Origin: Planctomycetaceae bacterium
Lineage (GTDB): Bacteria; Planctomycetota; Planctomycetia; Pirellulales; Pirellulaceae
Reading direction: 5' to 3'
Length of the DNA: 64,000 bases
NCBI GenBank assembly: GCA_016794985.1
Contig: JAEUIQ010000024.1
Coordinates: forward strand, 1-64,000
Below the pieces are notes generated by a model. The model saw only the letters and a list, made by a program, of their open reading frames with translations. It did not search any database and was not told the origin of the DNA. The first letter of the stretch is position 1; each line of letters starts with the position of its first letter. A program made the position numbers and the translations under genes. This document shows positions 28,233 through 36,754 of the stretch, in pieces.

Positions 28233-30667
28233 CTCGCATCGTCTTTCGCTTCCACCGCTTGGTCGGATCCGTCCGACGTGGGGCCGTCCTCAACGGCTTC
28301 TTTAGCGGTTGATTGGTCGTTGGAATCGGTTTTGTTGGAATCGGTTTTGTTGGAATCGGAGTTTCCGTTCGCTGGCTCCTTTTTCGTCGCCTCGTCGGCC
28401 ACTTCTGATTCGGCAACGGCGGTTGTTTTCGAGAAATTGCTGCGAATCTTTTCGATGGCAATCGATCCCAAGATAAACAGGGTGACACCCGCAATCGCCA
28501 ACATGCTGGTAACGAGCAGAACTCGACGGACGCAAATCCATGGTCGGGCCAACCAGAGATCTTGTACCAGCACCAGCCCGCGTTTGTTGGCCAATTCGGG
28601 GACCTCCACGCTGCCATCGCCTTCCACCATATCGAATGTGGCAATGGAGCTTGGTAACAACATTGAAAGCAGAGCAGACAAGGCAAAGGGCGCGCACAAC
28701 AAATAGGTTGGGTAAAAGGGAATCAAAGCTATTCCGCATATCACCGCGATCGTTTCGTAGTTCTTCGCATACTTCAGTTTGTCGGCCGCCACAAACAGGG
28801 CAATGGCAAACGCCAAAGTGAATGGGAAGTAACCGTTTCCGAAATGCGACGAAAACGGATTGATCACCGAATCAAAAGACAACAACCATTGAGCGACTGG
28901 ATAAGCCACGCTACTCTCGGGGGCCTCCACCAAGGGCCGAATCAAGTCGCGGCCCATCTTTCGCAAATTGCCGGAGAGAAACACCAAATTCAATACGCCA
29001 CAAGTCACAAACCAAAACTGAGTTGAGGAAAATCGAGCCGCAACTTGCAGAGGATTGATAGGGCGTTGGCTCCACAACACTGGAAACTGGCGGACCACGT
29101 AGTCGGTACTCTTGCGGAGCCCGGCCAACCACTCGGGTTCGGCGTTCGTCGTTGCCCACGTGGCCATGGATGATCGCGGATCGGCTGACAGTTGACGCTT
29201 GACGGTGGCGACGAGATCCTTGCCTTGTTGGCGGTGGATCTTCTTCACTTTTACAGAAAAACTTCCACCTCGCGACTCGGGAATATCGGAAGTCGTGGCA
29301 ATCATGGTGGCTTGGATCAGCAATGTGTCGCTCATCAAGCCTTCTTGATAATTGGCCGAGGCAATTTGATCCCACGGCACAATCACCGTTGTGGGTTTCT
29401 TCAACGACCGTTGAAAGACACTATCGTGAACCTCAAACTCCACGTTCAAACCGCTTGGCGAGATCTTGGCAATTCCCGTGCACTCGGCAAACCCCCAATT
29501 CACGTTCTCAATCGTAAATGGGACGGCGACGACTTCACTGATCGGCGTGGTGTTGGTCTGGCCGATGGATTGGTTAAAGACCGGGAGTGGTGACTGTGAC
29601 AGAGCGGGTTTCGACACGGGCGTTGGCATGGGGAGCACCGGCGGCGGCCCAAGCGGTTTGGGAGTTGGTGCCGATTCAATGGCCATGGCCTCGACCACCG
29701 AGATCTCTTGCATTGCCGTTTTGACTTCGCTGGCTTTTTGATAGCGCCGCTGGGGCTCCTTTTCCAAAGTGCGAAGCACGACATCATCCAACCGCGCATC
29801 GACTTGGTTCTTTTCGCTGGGCGCGGCAAAGCGTCCTAACGGCAATTCGCCGGTCAACAGTTCGTACAGCACAACGCCCATCGAATAGATATCCGCGCGA
29901 TGGTCCACATTGCTTCGGCCTTCGATTTGTTCCGGTGCCATGTAGTTGAGTGTGCCCAAAACTTGCTTGCTACCTGTCAGTCGCAAATCTTCGGAGTTCG
30001 GCTGAATGAGTTTCGCCAGTCCGAAATCGGCAATCTTCACGCGACCTTTTTTGTCCAACAAAATATTCTCGGGTTTAATGTCGCGATGGACGATGCCTTC
30101 GTCGTGCGCGTATTGAAGAGCATCACACAGTTGCGGCACAATCGCCAGAGCTTCTTTGGTGGTAAGTTGACCTTCCAGCATGGCATCTCGAAGATTGATT
30201 CCATCCACAAACTCGAGAATCAAGTAGTGCAATGGACCTGCTTGTCCAAATTCAAACACCATGACAATGTTGGGATGCGCTAACTTCGCCAACGTGCGAG
30301 CTTCTCGCATGAAACGTTGGGCAAACGCGGCGTTACGACTCAATCGGGGCGACAAAATCTTCAGCGCGACCGTTCGATCCAAATGAGGCTGTCGAGCTTG
30401 GTAGACCGCGCCCATGCCGCCGTACCCAATCAGATGCTGGATTTCCAAGTTCGGGAAATAGTGAACCAATTGAGCGACATCGGGCACTCGGTCCATCGAC
30501 TCGTCCAAAACCGATTCGACCCCGCCCGGTCGCCAATCCTGGGTGGCTGCGATTTGCGGCAGCCCCAAACCCAAGAGGCAACTAGGACAAACCGGTCGCT
30601 CGTGGGTCGAGTTGGGCAGACTCGTTAGCGGAGTTCCGCATTTTTCGCACGTCAATGAACTGTTCAT
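28229..30667 (-). CDS. Serine/threonine protein kinase with N-terminal zinc ribbon and membrane C-terminus
   Basis: Starting at ATG 30667 the product has 812 residues; a GTG 16 codons earlier is the alternative. A zinc ribbon uses Cys 7, 10, 27 and 30. The Hanks-type kinase domain follows: glycine loop GYGGMGAV at 81-88, catalytic Lys in VALKIL at 103, HRDIKPEN at 194, DFG at 214 and APE at 244, so all catalytic residues are present. A middle soluble region ends in several hydrophobic segments (about residues 570-760). The tail carries a DSNKT repeat. It follows an ECF sigma gene by 124 bases, the linked sigma-kinase arrangement known in Planctomycetes, so the kinase probably controls that sigma factor by phosphorylation (inference). 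The kinase domain is N-terminal and presumably cytoplasmic. Confidence 0.93.
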   Translation of the reverse strand: MNSSLTCEKCGTPLTSLPNSTHERPVCPSCLLGLGLPQIAATQDWRPGGVESVLDESMDRVPDVAQLVHYFPNLEIQHLIGYGGMGAVYQARQPHLDRTVALKILSPRLSRNAAFAQRFMREARTLAKLAHPNIVMVFEFGQAGPLHYLILEFVDGINLRDAMLEGQLTTKEALAIVPQLCDALQYAHDEGIVHRDIKPENILLDKKGRVKIADFGLAKLIQPNSEDLRLTGSKQVLGTLNYMAPEQIEGRSNVDHRADIYSMGVVLYELLTGELPLGRFAAPSEKNQVDARLDDVVLRTLEKEPQRRYQKASEVKTAMQEISVVEAMAIESAPTPKPLGPPPVLPMPTPVSKPALSQSPLPVFNQSIGQTNTTPISEVVAVPFTIENVNWGFAECTGIAKISPSGLNVEFEVHDSVFQRSLKKPTTVIVPWDQIASANYQEGLMSDTLLIQATMIATTSDIPESRGGSFSVKVKKIHRQQGKDLVATVKRQLSADPRSSMATWATTNAEPEWLAGLRKSTDYVVRQFPVLWSQRPINPLQVAARFSSTQFWFVTCGVLNLVFLSGNLRKMGRDLIRPLVEAPESSVAYPVAQWLLSFDSVINPFSSHFGNGYFPFTLAFAIALFVAADKLKYAKNYETIAVICGIALIPFYPTYLLCAPFALSALLSMLLPSSIATFDMVEGDGSVEVPELANKRGLVLVQDLWLARPWICVRRVLLVTSMLAIAGVTLFILGSIAIEKIRSNFSKTTAVAESEVADEATKKEPANGNSDSNKTDSNKTDSNDQSTAKEAVEDGPTSDGSDQAVEAKDDAS

Positions 30668-30791
30668 GATTGAATCGCAAAATCTATTGGGACTTGTCGG
30701 GTCAACTGAGGCCACTGGCGTTTTCGTCGTATAACCAGTGAACGGTTACGAAATCGCCACCGACAAGATTTAAACGGTTCAGCCAGCTAGG

Positions 30792-31559
30792 TTACAGGCG
30801 ATTCTGAGAAATTGCCTGAAAAAGTTCGCGGATTTCATCGTCGACCCCAGATGGGTCATCCAAAGTCTTGGCAATTTGTAGGCGAATCTGTTGTCCGTAC
30901 CGTTCGCGGAGCCTAAGCAGCGCCACTTTGACGGCCCCCACCTGCATGTTGAGCTGTTGGGCGATCTCCGCCAGCGGTCCTTCGGACGGGTCGGTCAACC
31001 GCGGGCTGAGGGCCTCGAAGATCGCCATTTTCCCCATTGCCTCGTATTGGTCGCGCACCGCAGCCAACGCGACACGCAAAAGTTCCAAGGCCCACTGAGT
31101 CTCAAAGACATGTTGCGGTTCTCGATTCGAGGCGGGCTCTAAGCAATAACGGCGTTCTGCGTCCAAGTAATCCAAGCTAAGGGTCTTTGTCCCGCCACCC
31201 CGCTTCAGGGCGGAACGATCGCGGCGAATGTTCGCCGTGTAATTGGTGAGGGCTGCCAACAGGAAAGTTCGAAATCTTCCGCGCCCCGCATCCGCTTTGG
31301 CCAGCAGCTCCCCGGCTAACATCTGTGCAAAAAAACCCTGGGTCACATCTTCCGCCTCGGTAGGATCAAAGCCTTGGCGTCGCGAGAAAGAATACAACGG
31401 GTACCAATACAATTGGCAGAGTTCTTGGAGGGCTTGGCGAGCAACCTTGGACCCGCCGTCACCCGCCGCGTCTCCCACCAAACTCCAGGATGTGGTTGCG
31501 AACCGACGCCGATCCGAGCTCGAAACAGACGAATTAGTTACAGAATCGTTCGGGTCCAT
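30792..31559 (-). CDS. ECF-type RNA polymerase sigma factor, planctomycete kinase-linked group
   Basis: From ATG 31559 the protein has 255 residues; an in-frame start at 31622 would add 21. Region 2 covers LYWYPLYSFSRRQG and AEDVTQGFFAQML, and region 4 covers PLAEIAQQLNMQVGAVKVAL, a helix-turn-helix for -35 recognition. The N-terminal RRRFATTSWSLV and the long spacer between regions 2 and 4 are typical of large ECF-like sigma factors in Planctomycetes that neighbour Ser/Thr kinases. No anti-sigma factor gene is nearby. The downstream kinase is the obvious candidate partner. Target genes are unknown. Confidence 0.9.
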   Translation of the reverse strand: MDPNDSVTNSSVSSSDRRRFATTSWSLVGDAAGDGGSKVARQALQELCQLYWYPLYSFSRRQGFDPTEAEDVTQGFFAQMLAGELLAKADAGRGRFRTFLLAALTNYTANIRRDRSALKRGGGTKTLSLDYLDAERRYCLEPASNREPQHVFETQWALELLRVALAAVRDQYEAMGKMAIFEALSPRLTDPSEGPLAEIAQQLNMQVGAVKVALLRLRERYGQQIRLQIAKTLDDPSGVDDEIRELFQAISQNRL

Positions 31560-31739
31560 GTGCTTAGAAACACCTGCGGTCCAATTTCGAAAATGGCGGG
31601 TAGCGTCTAAGATACCCCACACGAAAGCGAATCAACAGCCCTTGGTTGCTGGCTTCCGAGCCATCGACCAAGGACATTTTCACCACCTCGTCGTCGATCC
31701 ATTTCGGACCATGTTCCTCAGCCTTGACAGGAAATTTGC

Positions 31740-32453
31740 ATGAATCGCATTATCGCGGTGGCTCAAACTAGCTTGACTCGCCTGTTCATGTCCGGTCTGT
31801 TGGCGATTCTACCGCTCGTGTTGACGGTCGCCATTATTGGTTGGGTTGCAAATTTCTTGCGGAGTTACGTCGGGCCCGAAACGATGATCGGGGACCTGAT
31901 CCGGTCATTGGGAGTGCAGTTGGACGCCAACGCTCAAGGGACCGCCGCGTATTTGTTGGGAATTGTCGTCGTTGTTTCCGCCCTGATCGGTTTGGGGGTT
32001 TTGTTTGAACTGGGTGCCAAGCGGATTTACCAGGCGACCTTGGAATGGGTCATGAAGAAGATACCTTTGGTGGGAAATCTATACGGCAGTTTGCGACAAT
32101 TGATCGAATTGTTCGACAAATCGGAACAAACCGAACTCAAGGCCATGAGCGTCGTTTACTGCTACTTTGGTAGTACCGAAGGCCCCGGCGTTTTGGCATT
32201 GATGCCTTCTTCGGAGACGATTGAGATTGAAGGCCGCAAGAATCACGTCGTGATCATCCCCACCGCACCGGTCCCTTTTGGCGGTGGACTCATTTTCTTT
32301 CCCGTCGAACAGGTCCGGCCCGTTCCGATGACCGTGGACCAATTTGTCAGCATTTATGTTTCGATGGGCGTGACCACCCCCGAATTCTTTTCAAACAAGA
32401 AAATCGGCAAGGCAATAGCCAGTTTGGAAACCAAGAATTCGAAGAAGCCCTAG
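31740..32453 (+). CDS. DUF502 family membrane protein
   Basis: This 237-residue protein has two N-terminal membrane segments (LFMSGLLAILPLVLTVAIIG and GTAAYLLGIVVVVSALIGLG) followed by a soluble part with the DUF502 motifs PLVGNLYGSLRQLIELF and VVIIPTAPVPFGGGL. DUF502 proteins are found in many bacteria, chloroplasts and plants, and their biochemical role is unknown. AGGA lies about 9 bases before the ATG. It is divergent from the sigma gene across about 180 bases and appears to be a single-gene unit. Confidence 0.88.
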   Translation: MNRIIAVAQTSLTRLFMSGLLAILPLVLTVAIIGWVANFLRSYVGPETMIGDLIRSLGVQLDANAQGTAAYLLGIVVVVSALIGLGVLFELGAKRIYQATLEWVMKKIPLVGNLYGSLRQLIELFDKSEQTELKAMSVVYCYFGSTEGPGVLALMPSSETIEIEGRKNHVVIIPTAPVPFGGGLIFFPVEQVRPVPMTVDQFVSIYVSMGVTTPEFFSNKKIGKAIASLETKNSKKP

Positions 32454-32792
32454 CAATTGCTAAGAATTCTTTTTGGTTTGAGTGGGTTCTCGCTTGACAC
32501 AGCCTGGTAAAATGGCCACGATCAATGGTGCGGGGCGGGTATTCGCTTTGGGTCCGAGGCGATTCGGCCGGCGGGGTCCTTGTCTGGCGCTTGATCGGGG
32601 CCAGCTGTGAACTGCTCGTGCGCCAGCGGAGAACTAGCGCCGCAAAGTTTGGATGCGATTTCCGCCCAACCGCTGTGTTTAAAAAATTCTGACTCCTCCA
32701 TGCAAGTTCGACAGTAAGATCGGTTTTGGTGGGAGTTGGTTTGGGCGGGAATTGGTTTGGGGAATTTCGGTTTCTTTTCACGGAGAATGGTG
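32454..32792. other. Intergenic region with G-rich tract
   Basis: No gene is supported in these 339 bases. They hold a G-rich stretch (32731-32762) just upstream of the next start and a TTGACA at about 32494 without a convincing -10. Repeated TTGGTTTGGG-like phrases occur between 32722 and 32770. Confidence 0.5.
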
Positions 32793-34568
32793 ATGCGTTG
32801 CAATTGGTTGGCTGGGTATGGTGTCGTGGCGATGCTGGCGATTGGCTGTATAGGGTTGGGCTCGAATTGCTACGCAACCGATGATTCATCCGCAACGGTT
32901 GTCGACACGCCACCGAAATCTGAATTCGACGCGACCCATACCGAAGTGAACCCGTTGGTTCCTAAACACAACGGCGCTGCCGGGCAATTGCACACTTTCA
33001 AATTGACTCCCGATGGTCACATTGTGGCGGGTGTCACATTCGATCGAAACTACTTGCAAGTTTATTCACCGAATCTGGAATTGGTTCGTGAAATTCCGAT
33101 TGATTTTCCTGCCACTGCGATCTCGATTGAACCAAGTGGCACCTATCTGATTGGCGGAGGCGGCCAAATCGCCCGGCTCTCGACGTCCGGCGAAGTACTT
33201 AAATCTAGCCCTGCTCCTCACATGGCTGGACAATCCGCCGAGGAAGCAAAAGAAAAGATGATCGTCGAGTACAAGAAGCAAATGGAGCAAACTCGGGAAA
33301 TTTACAATCAGCAAATCGAGCAAATTCAAAAACAAATCGACAAGTTAACCAAGAAACAAGAAGAGAAGGGTGATGACTTCTCGAAGCGAGACCAATCGCG
33401 ACTGGATTCCTTGAAAGAACAATTGACCCAGTATCAATCGATCGTCGAACAGCAGTTTTCTGTGGAGATCGATGCGGAAACCCTGAAATACATGTTGGAA
33501 AGTCAAACTCGAATTCCGTCGCTCGCCACTTCGGGCGAAGATGTATTCGTCGCGGTCTCCACCGGACGTGGCTACGAAATCTGGCGCGTCGACACGAACT
33601 TCGAGAACGCTACGAAAGTTATCGAAGACTTGTCGGGTTGCTGCGGTCAATTTGATTTTTACGCGGCGAACGGACACTTGTTTTTGGCCGAAAACACGAA
33701 GTTCCAAGTCGGCATTTACGATCGTGACGGCAAGCACTTGAATGGCTTCGGCGAACGAGCAGGCTCCAGCGAAGCCGGCTTTGGCAGTTGCTGCAATCCA
33801 ATGAATGTTGTTTGCACTTCAAGTGGTGAAATCCTGACGGCCGAATCAAGCATCGGCAAAATCAAACGATTTAACCAAGCCGGTGAACTCGTGGGTGTAG
33901 TTGGCAAAGCCCGTATTGGTGGCGGCTGCAAGCATGTTGCGTTGGGCCTCGATGAATCTCGCAATCGCTACTACGTCCAATATCAAGACAAGAACTCGAT
34001 CTGCGTCTTGATCCCCAACGCCGAAGCCGAAGTGGTCATGGCGGAGTCGAACAAGAATCGACAGGCAGCAGCGGCGGAAGTAGTGAAGTTGGCTGGTCGT
34101 TGGGAACGAGTTAAAGGTGAAGCCAAAGTCGAGAAGACCGAGAAGCCGGCCGCAAGCGAACTAGGCGGGGTGATTGTGGGCAATGATGGCGAGACGTTTT
34201 CGATGGAAGAATACATGGCGGCCCGCACCGACTTTCAATTCCTGACCTTTGATGCGGCAACGAAAAAGCTCCAATGCGAATTTGCGGCAGCCAATGGTCA
34301 GCAAGCAGGCGTCATCAACCTATTGTTCGGCGGCGGCGAATCTGGCGAGCGAGCTCCGGTGAATTACCTGACCGTCCCGCAAAGCTTCGTGGATGGAAAA
34401 ATCCAAATGGATTTGGAAGACGAAAGTGGCTTGATCGCCTTCGAGATGCAAGCCAAGTTGGAAGGCGAGACCTTGATCGTCACCTTCGTTGACCCCTACT
34501 CCCCAAATCTGAAGCCGTTGACGTTCAAGCGAGCAGCGGAACCAACTTCAACGAAGTCGGGAGAATAA
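32793..34568 (+). CDS. Exported NHL-type beta-propeller protein with coiled-coil insertion
   Basis: I place the start at ATG 32793, 7 bases after GGAG; the ATG at 32787 is too close to it. The 591-residue product has a signal peptide (MRCNWLAGYGVVAMLAIGC). Propeller-like segments follow, such as LHTFKLTPDGHIVAGVTFD and LVREIPIDFPATAISIEPSG. A charged coiled coil of about 70 residues comes next (near MEQTREIYNQQIEQIQKQID). Further blades carry Cys pairs (LSGCCGQFDFYAANG, GSCCNPMNVVCTSSG) and the NHL-like FNQAGELVGVVG. The C-terminal region from GRWERVKGE looks like a separate beta domain. The Cys residues may bind metal or form disulfides. Two bases separate it from the PhnD-like gene, so the two are co-translated. 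Its molecular role is not known to me. Confidence 0.8.
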   Translation: MRCNWLAGYGVVAMLAIGCIGLGSNCYATDDSSATVVDTPPKSEFDATHTEVNPLVPKHNGAAGQLHTFKLTPDGHIVAGVTFDRNYLQVYSPNLELVREIPIDFPATAISIEPSGTYLIGGGGQIARLSTSGEVLKSSPAPHMAGQSAEEAKEKMIVEYKKQMEQTREIYNQQIEQIQKQIDKLTKKQEEKGDDFSKRDQSRLDSLKEQLTQYQSIVEQQFSVEIDAETLKYMLESQTRIPSLATSGEDVFVAVSTGRGYEIWRVDTNFENATKVIEDLSGCCGQFDFYAANGHLFLAENTKFQVGIYDRDGKHLNGFGERAGSSEAGFGSCCNPMNVVCTSSGEILTAESSIGKIKRFNQAGELVGVVGKARIGGGCKHVALGLDESRNRYYVQYQDKNSICVLIPNAEAEVVMAESNKNRQAAAAEVVKLAGRWERVKGEAKVEKTEKPAASELGGVIVGNDGETFSMEEYMAARTDFQFLTFDAATKKLQCEFAAANGQQAGVINLLFGGGESGERAPVNYLTVPQSFVDGKIQMDLEDESGLIAFEMQAKLEGETLIVTFVDPYSPNLKPLTFKRAAEPTSTKSGE

Positions 34569-34570
34569 CC

Positions 34571-35506
34571 GTGAAGAGATTTGCGCTGAAGTTTCTGCTG
34601 GTTGGCCTATCGCTGATGGCGACTTGGGTTTATTCCGAACGGACTTCGTTGGCTCAAGCAACTGATTCAGAATCGCCGTTGACGGTTGTGGTGATGGATC
34701 CGTTGTGTGACAAACTTGCTTGCGACTGTGTGCAGGGGTTTGCTCAACGAAAGTACGAAGTTTTGGGCCAACACTTGCAGAAAAGTCTCGGTCGAAAGGT
34801 CGAGGTCTTTTGGGGGGAGTCGATCGAAGCGGCTTTGAAAGACGAAAGTGTGGCGAGGAAAACGCCCTTGGTCGCAGACATCGTGATCGGCAAACACTCG
34901 GTCGTGGTCGCCGAGTCGAAAGCTCGGCAACTGGGACTCGAACCACTGGCGCAGTTAACCGGGTTGGACGGTTTGACCACGCAAACTGGCTTGGTGGTGG
35001 TTCGTTCTGCGGATCCCGCAATTTTGGTCGATGATCTGGCAGGCTATCGCATCATTTTTGGACCGGCGAATTGCGATGAGAAACATGCGGCGCCGCGACA
35101 GCTCTTGCTCGACTCGGAAATTTCCTTGCCCACCGAGCTGGAAACGTCCAGCAAGTGCAGTTTGGCGGCCCAGTTGTTGCTCGACTCCCCCCAAGACGAA
35201 AAAGTTGCGGCCATCATCTCGAGCTACGCGGTTCCTTTGTTGGAAGGCTGCGGCACGATTGAAAAGGGAGCGTTGCGAGTGATTGGAAAATCCGATCCCG
35301 TTCCGTTTATTAGTCTTTTCCTGCGAAGCGAACTGAGTGCGGACTCGCAATCAGAGATCCTGTCGGCTTTGATTGCCGTTGGCAAGGACTCTAACATGCT
35401 GCGAGCTCTGGAGTCGCGCGATGGGTTTGTTCCGTTTCGTTCCGATGAGTCGACTTCCGACGCGACAGGTACCGAACCAGTAGTGTTGGAAAAAAAAACG
35501 AAGTAG
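34571..35506 (+). CDS. PhnD-like periplasmic substrate-binding protein, zero-frame product of a possible -1 frameshift fusion
   Basis: The gene starts with GTG 34571 after GGGAGA, two bases past the upstream stop. The 311-residue zero-frame product has a signal peptide (RFALKFLLVGLSLMATWV), then LTVVVMDPLCDKLACDCV and blocks such as DIVIGKHSVVVAESKA, TTQTGLVVVRSADPAI and LAGYRIIFGPANCDEKHAAP. These fit the PhnD/phosphonate-type solute-binding fold (PBP type 2). No permease or ATPase gene is nearby, so a transport role is doubtful and a binding or sensing role is plausible. The frame ends in V-V-L-E-K-K-T-K-stop directly on a run of nine A. The next frame continues without a start codon into a PQQ propeller, suggesting a 705-residue fusion made by slippage. 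Confidence 0.8.
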   Translation: MKRFALKFLLVGLSLMATWVYSERTSLAQATDSESPLTVVVMDPLCDKLACDCVQGFAQRKYEVLGQHLQKSLGRKVEVFWGESIEAALKDESVARKTPLVADIVIGKHSVVVAESKARQLGLEPLAQLTGLDGLTTQTGLVVVRSADPAILVDDLAGYRIIFGPANCDEKHAAPRQLLLDSEISLPTELETSSKCSLAAQLLLDSPQDEKVAAIISSYAVPLLEGCGTIEKGALRVIGKSDPVPFISLFLRSELSADSQSEILSALIAVGKDSNMLRALESRDGFVPFRSDESTSDATGTEPVVLEKKTK

Positions 35507-35546
35507 AGGCCTGGACCGGGTGGCGTGGTACCGAGCGCAACGCTCG
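35491..35546 (+). promoter_or_regulatory. Candidate -1 ribosomal frameshift site (A-AAA-AAA) with hairpin
   Basis: The zero frame reads GAA AAA AAA ACG AAG TAG, which contains the perfect slippery heptamer A AAA AAA at 35491-35497 inside a run of nine A (35490-35498). A -1 slip enters exactly the frame of the PQQ domain. A six-pair hairpin (CGAGCG, loop CAA, CGCTCG) lies at 35532-35546, about 34 bases downstream. A lost A in the run, or transcript slippage, would give the same picture. Confidence 0.6.
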
Positions 35547-36687
35547 AGTCTCGTGGCTGCCCGATTCTCTCCCGGCCAATGGAACGTTCGAGTGGATCTT
35601 TGAATTGCCTGCCGACACCATGGGCGGTGTCGCGGCAACTTCCCAATATGTCGTGTGCGGGACGCGCGATTTGCCGGACCGCAGCGACATCTTTTTTTGT
35701 CTGGATGCGACAACCGGCCACGAAAAATGGCGGTTCCAGTATCCGGCAATTCCCCCGTCGGGTGCCGTCACTCGGGATGGCAAGCTCGACTTCGGCAACA
35801 CGCCTCGGGCCACGCCGCAGATTGTCGGCGATCGAGTCATTACCCTAGGTGCGTTTGGTGACGTTCACTGCTTGGACTTGGCAACCGGCGAAGTTTTGTG
35901 GGCGTGGAACTTGGCTCGAGATTTTGAAGGCCGGTTACCGGACTGGGGTTATAGTGGTTCGCCCTTGGTTGTGGGCGAGACGCTGATCTTGCAGCCTGGT
36001 GGTCAAGAATGCTCGCTTTTGGCTCTCAACTTGGCGGACGGCGAGCCGCTTTGGGAGTCCGCAGGACGCGGGGCCAGTTATTCTTCATTTATTGTTCGAG
36101 ACTGGAACGGATCGAAGCAAATTATTGGGTTGGACGCCGAGACCTTGGGCGGTTGGAATCTCGCGACCGGGGAACGACTCTGGGAACTGAAGCCGCAGCG
36201 CTCCGGAGAATTCCAAGTGCCGACTCCGGTTCAACTGGGTGAATCATTGTTGATTGTTGGCGAGAACAATGGTGCCCGCAAACACGGTTTTCAGCCGAAC
36301 GGCAACCTCGAACCGACCCCACTAGCGGCAAATCCCCGCTGTATCCCAGACACCCACACACCGGTCGTTGTTGGCAAGTTCGTTGTGGCGTTACACGACT
36401 CGTTGTGGGTTCTGGACAGCGAAACATTGGACAAGCACCAGCTCTTGGATCATGACGATCTATCGCATTACGGTAGCTTGATCACGGACGGCCAAACCCG
36501 AGTTCTCGCGATGACCGATCACGGAAAGCTACTATTGTTCGAGTTGGTTGGCGACAAGTTCGAACATCGCAGCACGCTTCCGCTGACTACCACTCGTTCG
36601 GTTCAAACCTATTCGCATCCCGCACTGGTTGGCGACAGGCTATACGCCATCGTCGCGGGTAAGTTGCATGCGTTGAAATTGCAGTGA
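35497..36687 (+). CDS. PQQ-type beta-propeller domain without its own start, probably fused to the PhnD-like protein
   Basis: The frame is open from 35449, but no ATG, GTG or TTG occurs until TTG 35605. Yet typical N-terminal propeller sequence, AWTGWRGTERNARVSWLP, is already encoded at 35508-35565. This argues that the domain is translated from the upstream PhnD-like gene by a -1 shift. Blades with the PQQ consensus follow: IFFCLDATTGHEKWRFQYPA, VHCLDLATGEVLWAWNLARD, LLALNLADGEPLWESAGRG and IIGLDAETLGGWNLATGERL. The part downstream of the slip site is 396 residues. No catalytic dehydrogenase residues stand out. A binding or assembly role outside the cytoplasm is inferred from the fusion to a substrate-binding domain. 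Confidence 0.8.
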   Translation, partial: NEVEAWTGWRGTERNARVSWLPDSLPANGTFEWIFELPADTMGGVAATSQYVVCGTRDLPDRSDIFFCLDATTGHEKWRFQYPAIPPSGAVTRDGKLDFGNTPRATPQIVGDRVITLGAFGDVHCLDLATGEVLWAWNLARDFEGRLPDWGYSGSPLVVGETLILQPGGQECSLLALNLADGEPLWESAGRGASYSSFIVRDWNGSKQIIGLDAETLGGWNLATGERLWELKPQRSGEFQVPTPVQLGESLLIVGENNGARKHGFQPNGNLEPTPLAANPRCIPDTHTPVVVGKFVVALHDSLWVLDSETLDKHQLLDHDDLSHYGSLITDGQTRVLAMTDHGKLLLFELVGDKFEHRSTLPLTTTRSVQTYSHPALVGDRLYAIVAGKLHALKLQ

Positions 36688-36754
36688 ACCAGCCTTGAGC
36701 CCGGCTTGAGCCAACCTTATTTGCTTAGGAACAAAGATTTGCCGAGAGTTTTCC

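Noticed and set aside
32494..32520. TTGACA as a -35 element
   Set aside because: No acceptable -10 lies 16-18 bases downstream.
35605..36687. Independent start of the PQQ gene at TTG 35605 or ATG 35620
   Set aside because: Conserved propeller sequence is encoded before both codons in the same frame and no Shine-Dalgarno site precedes them.
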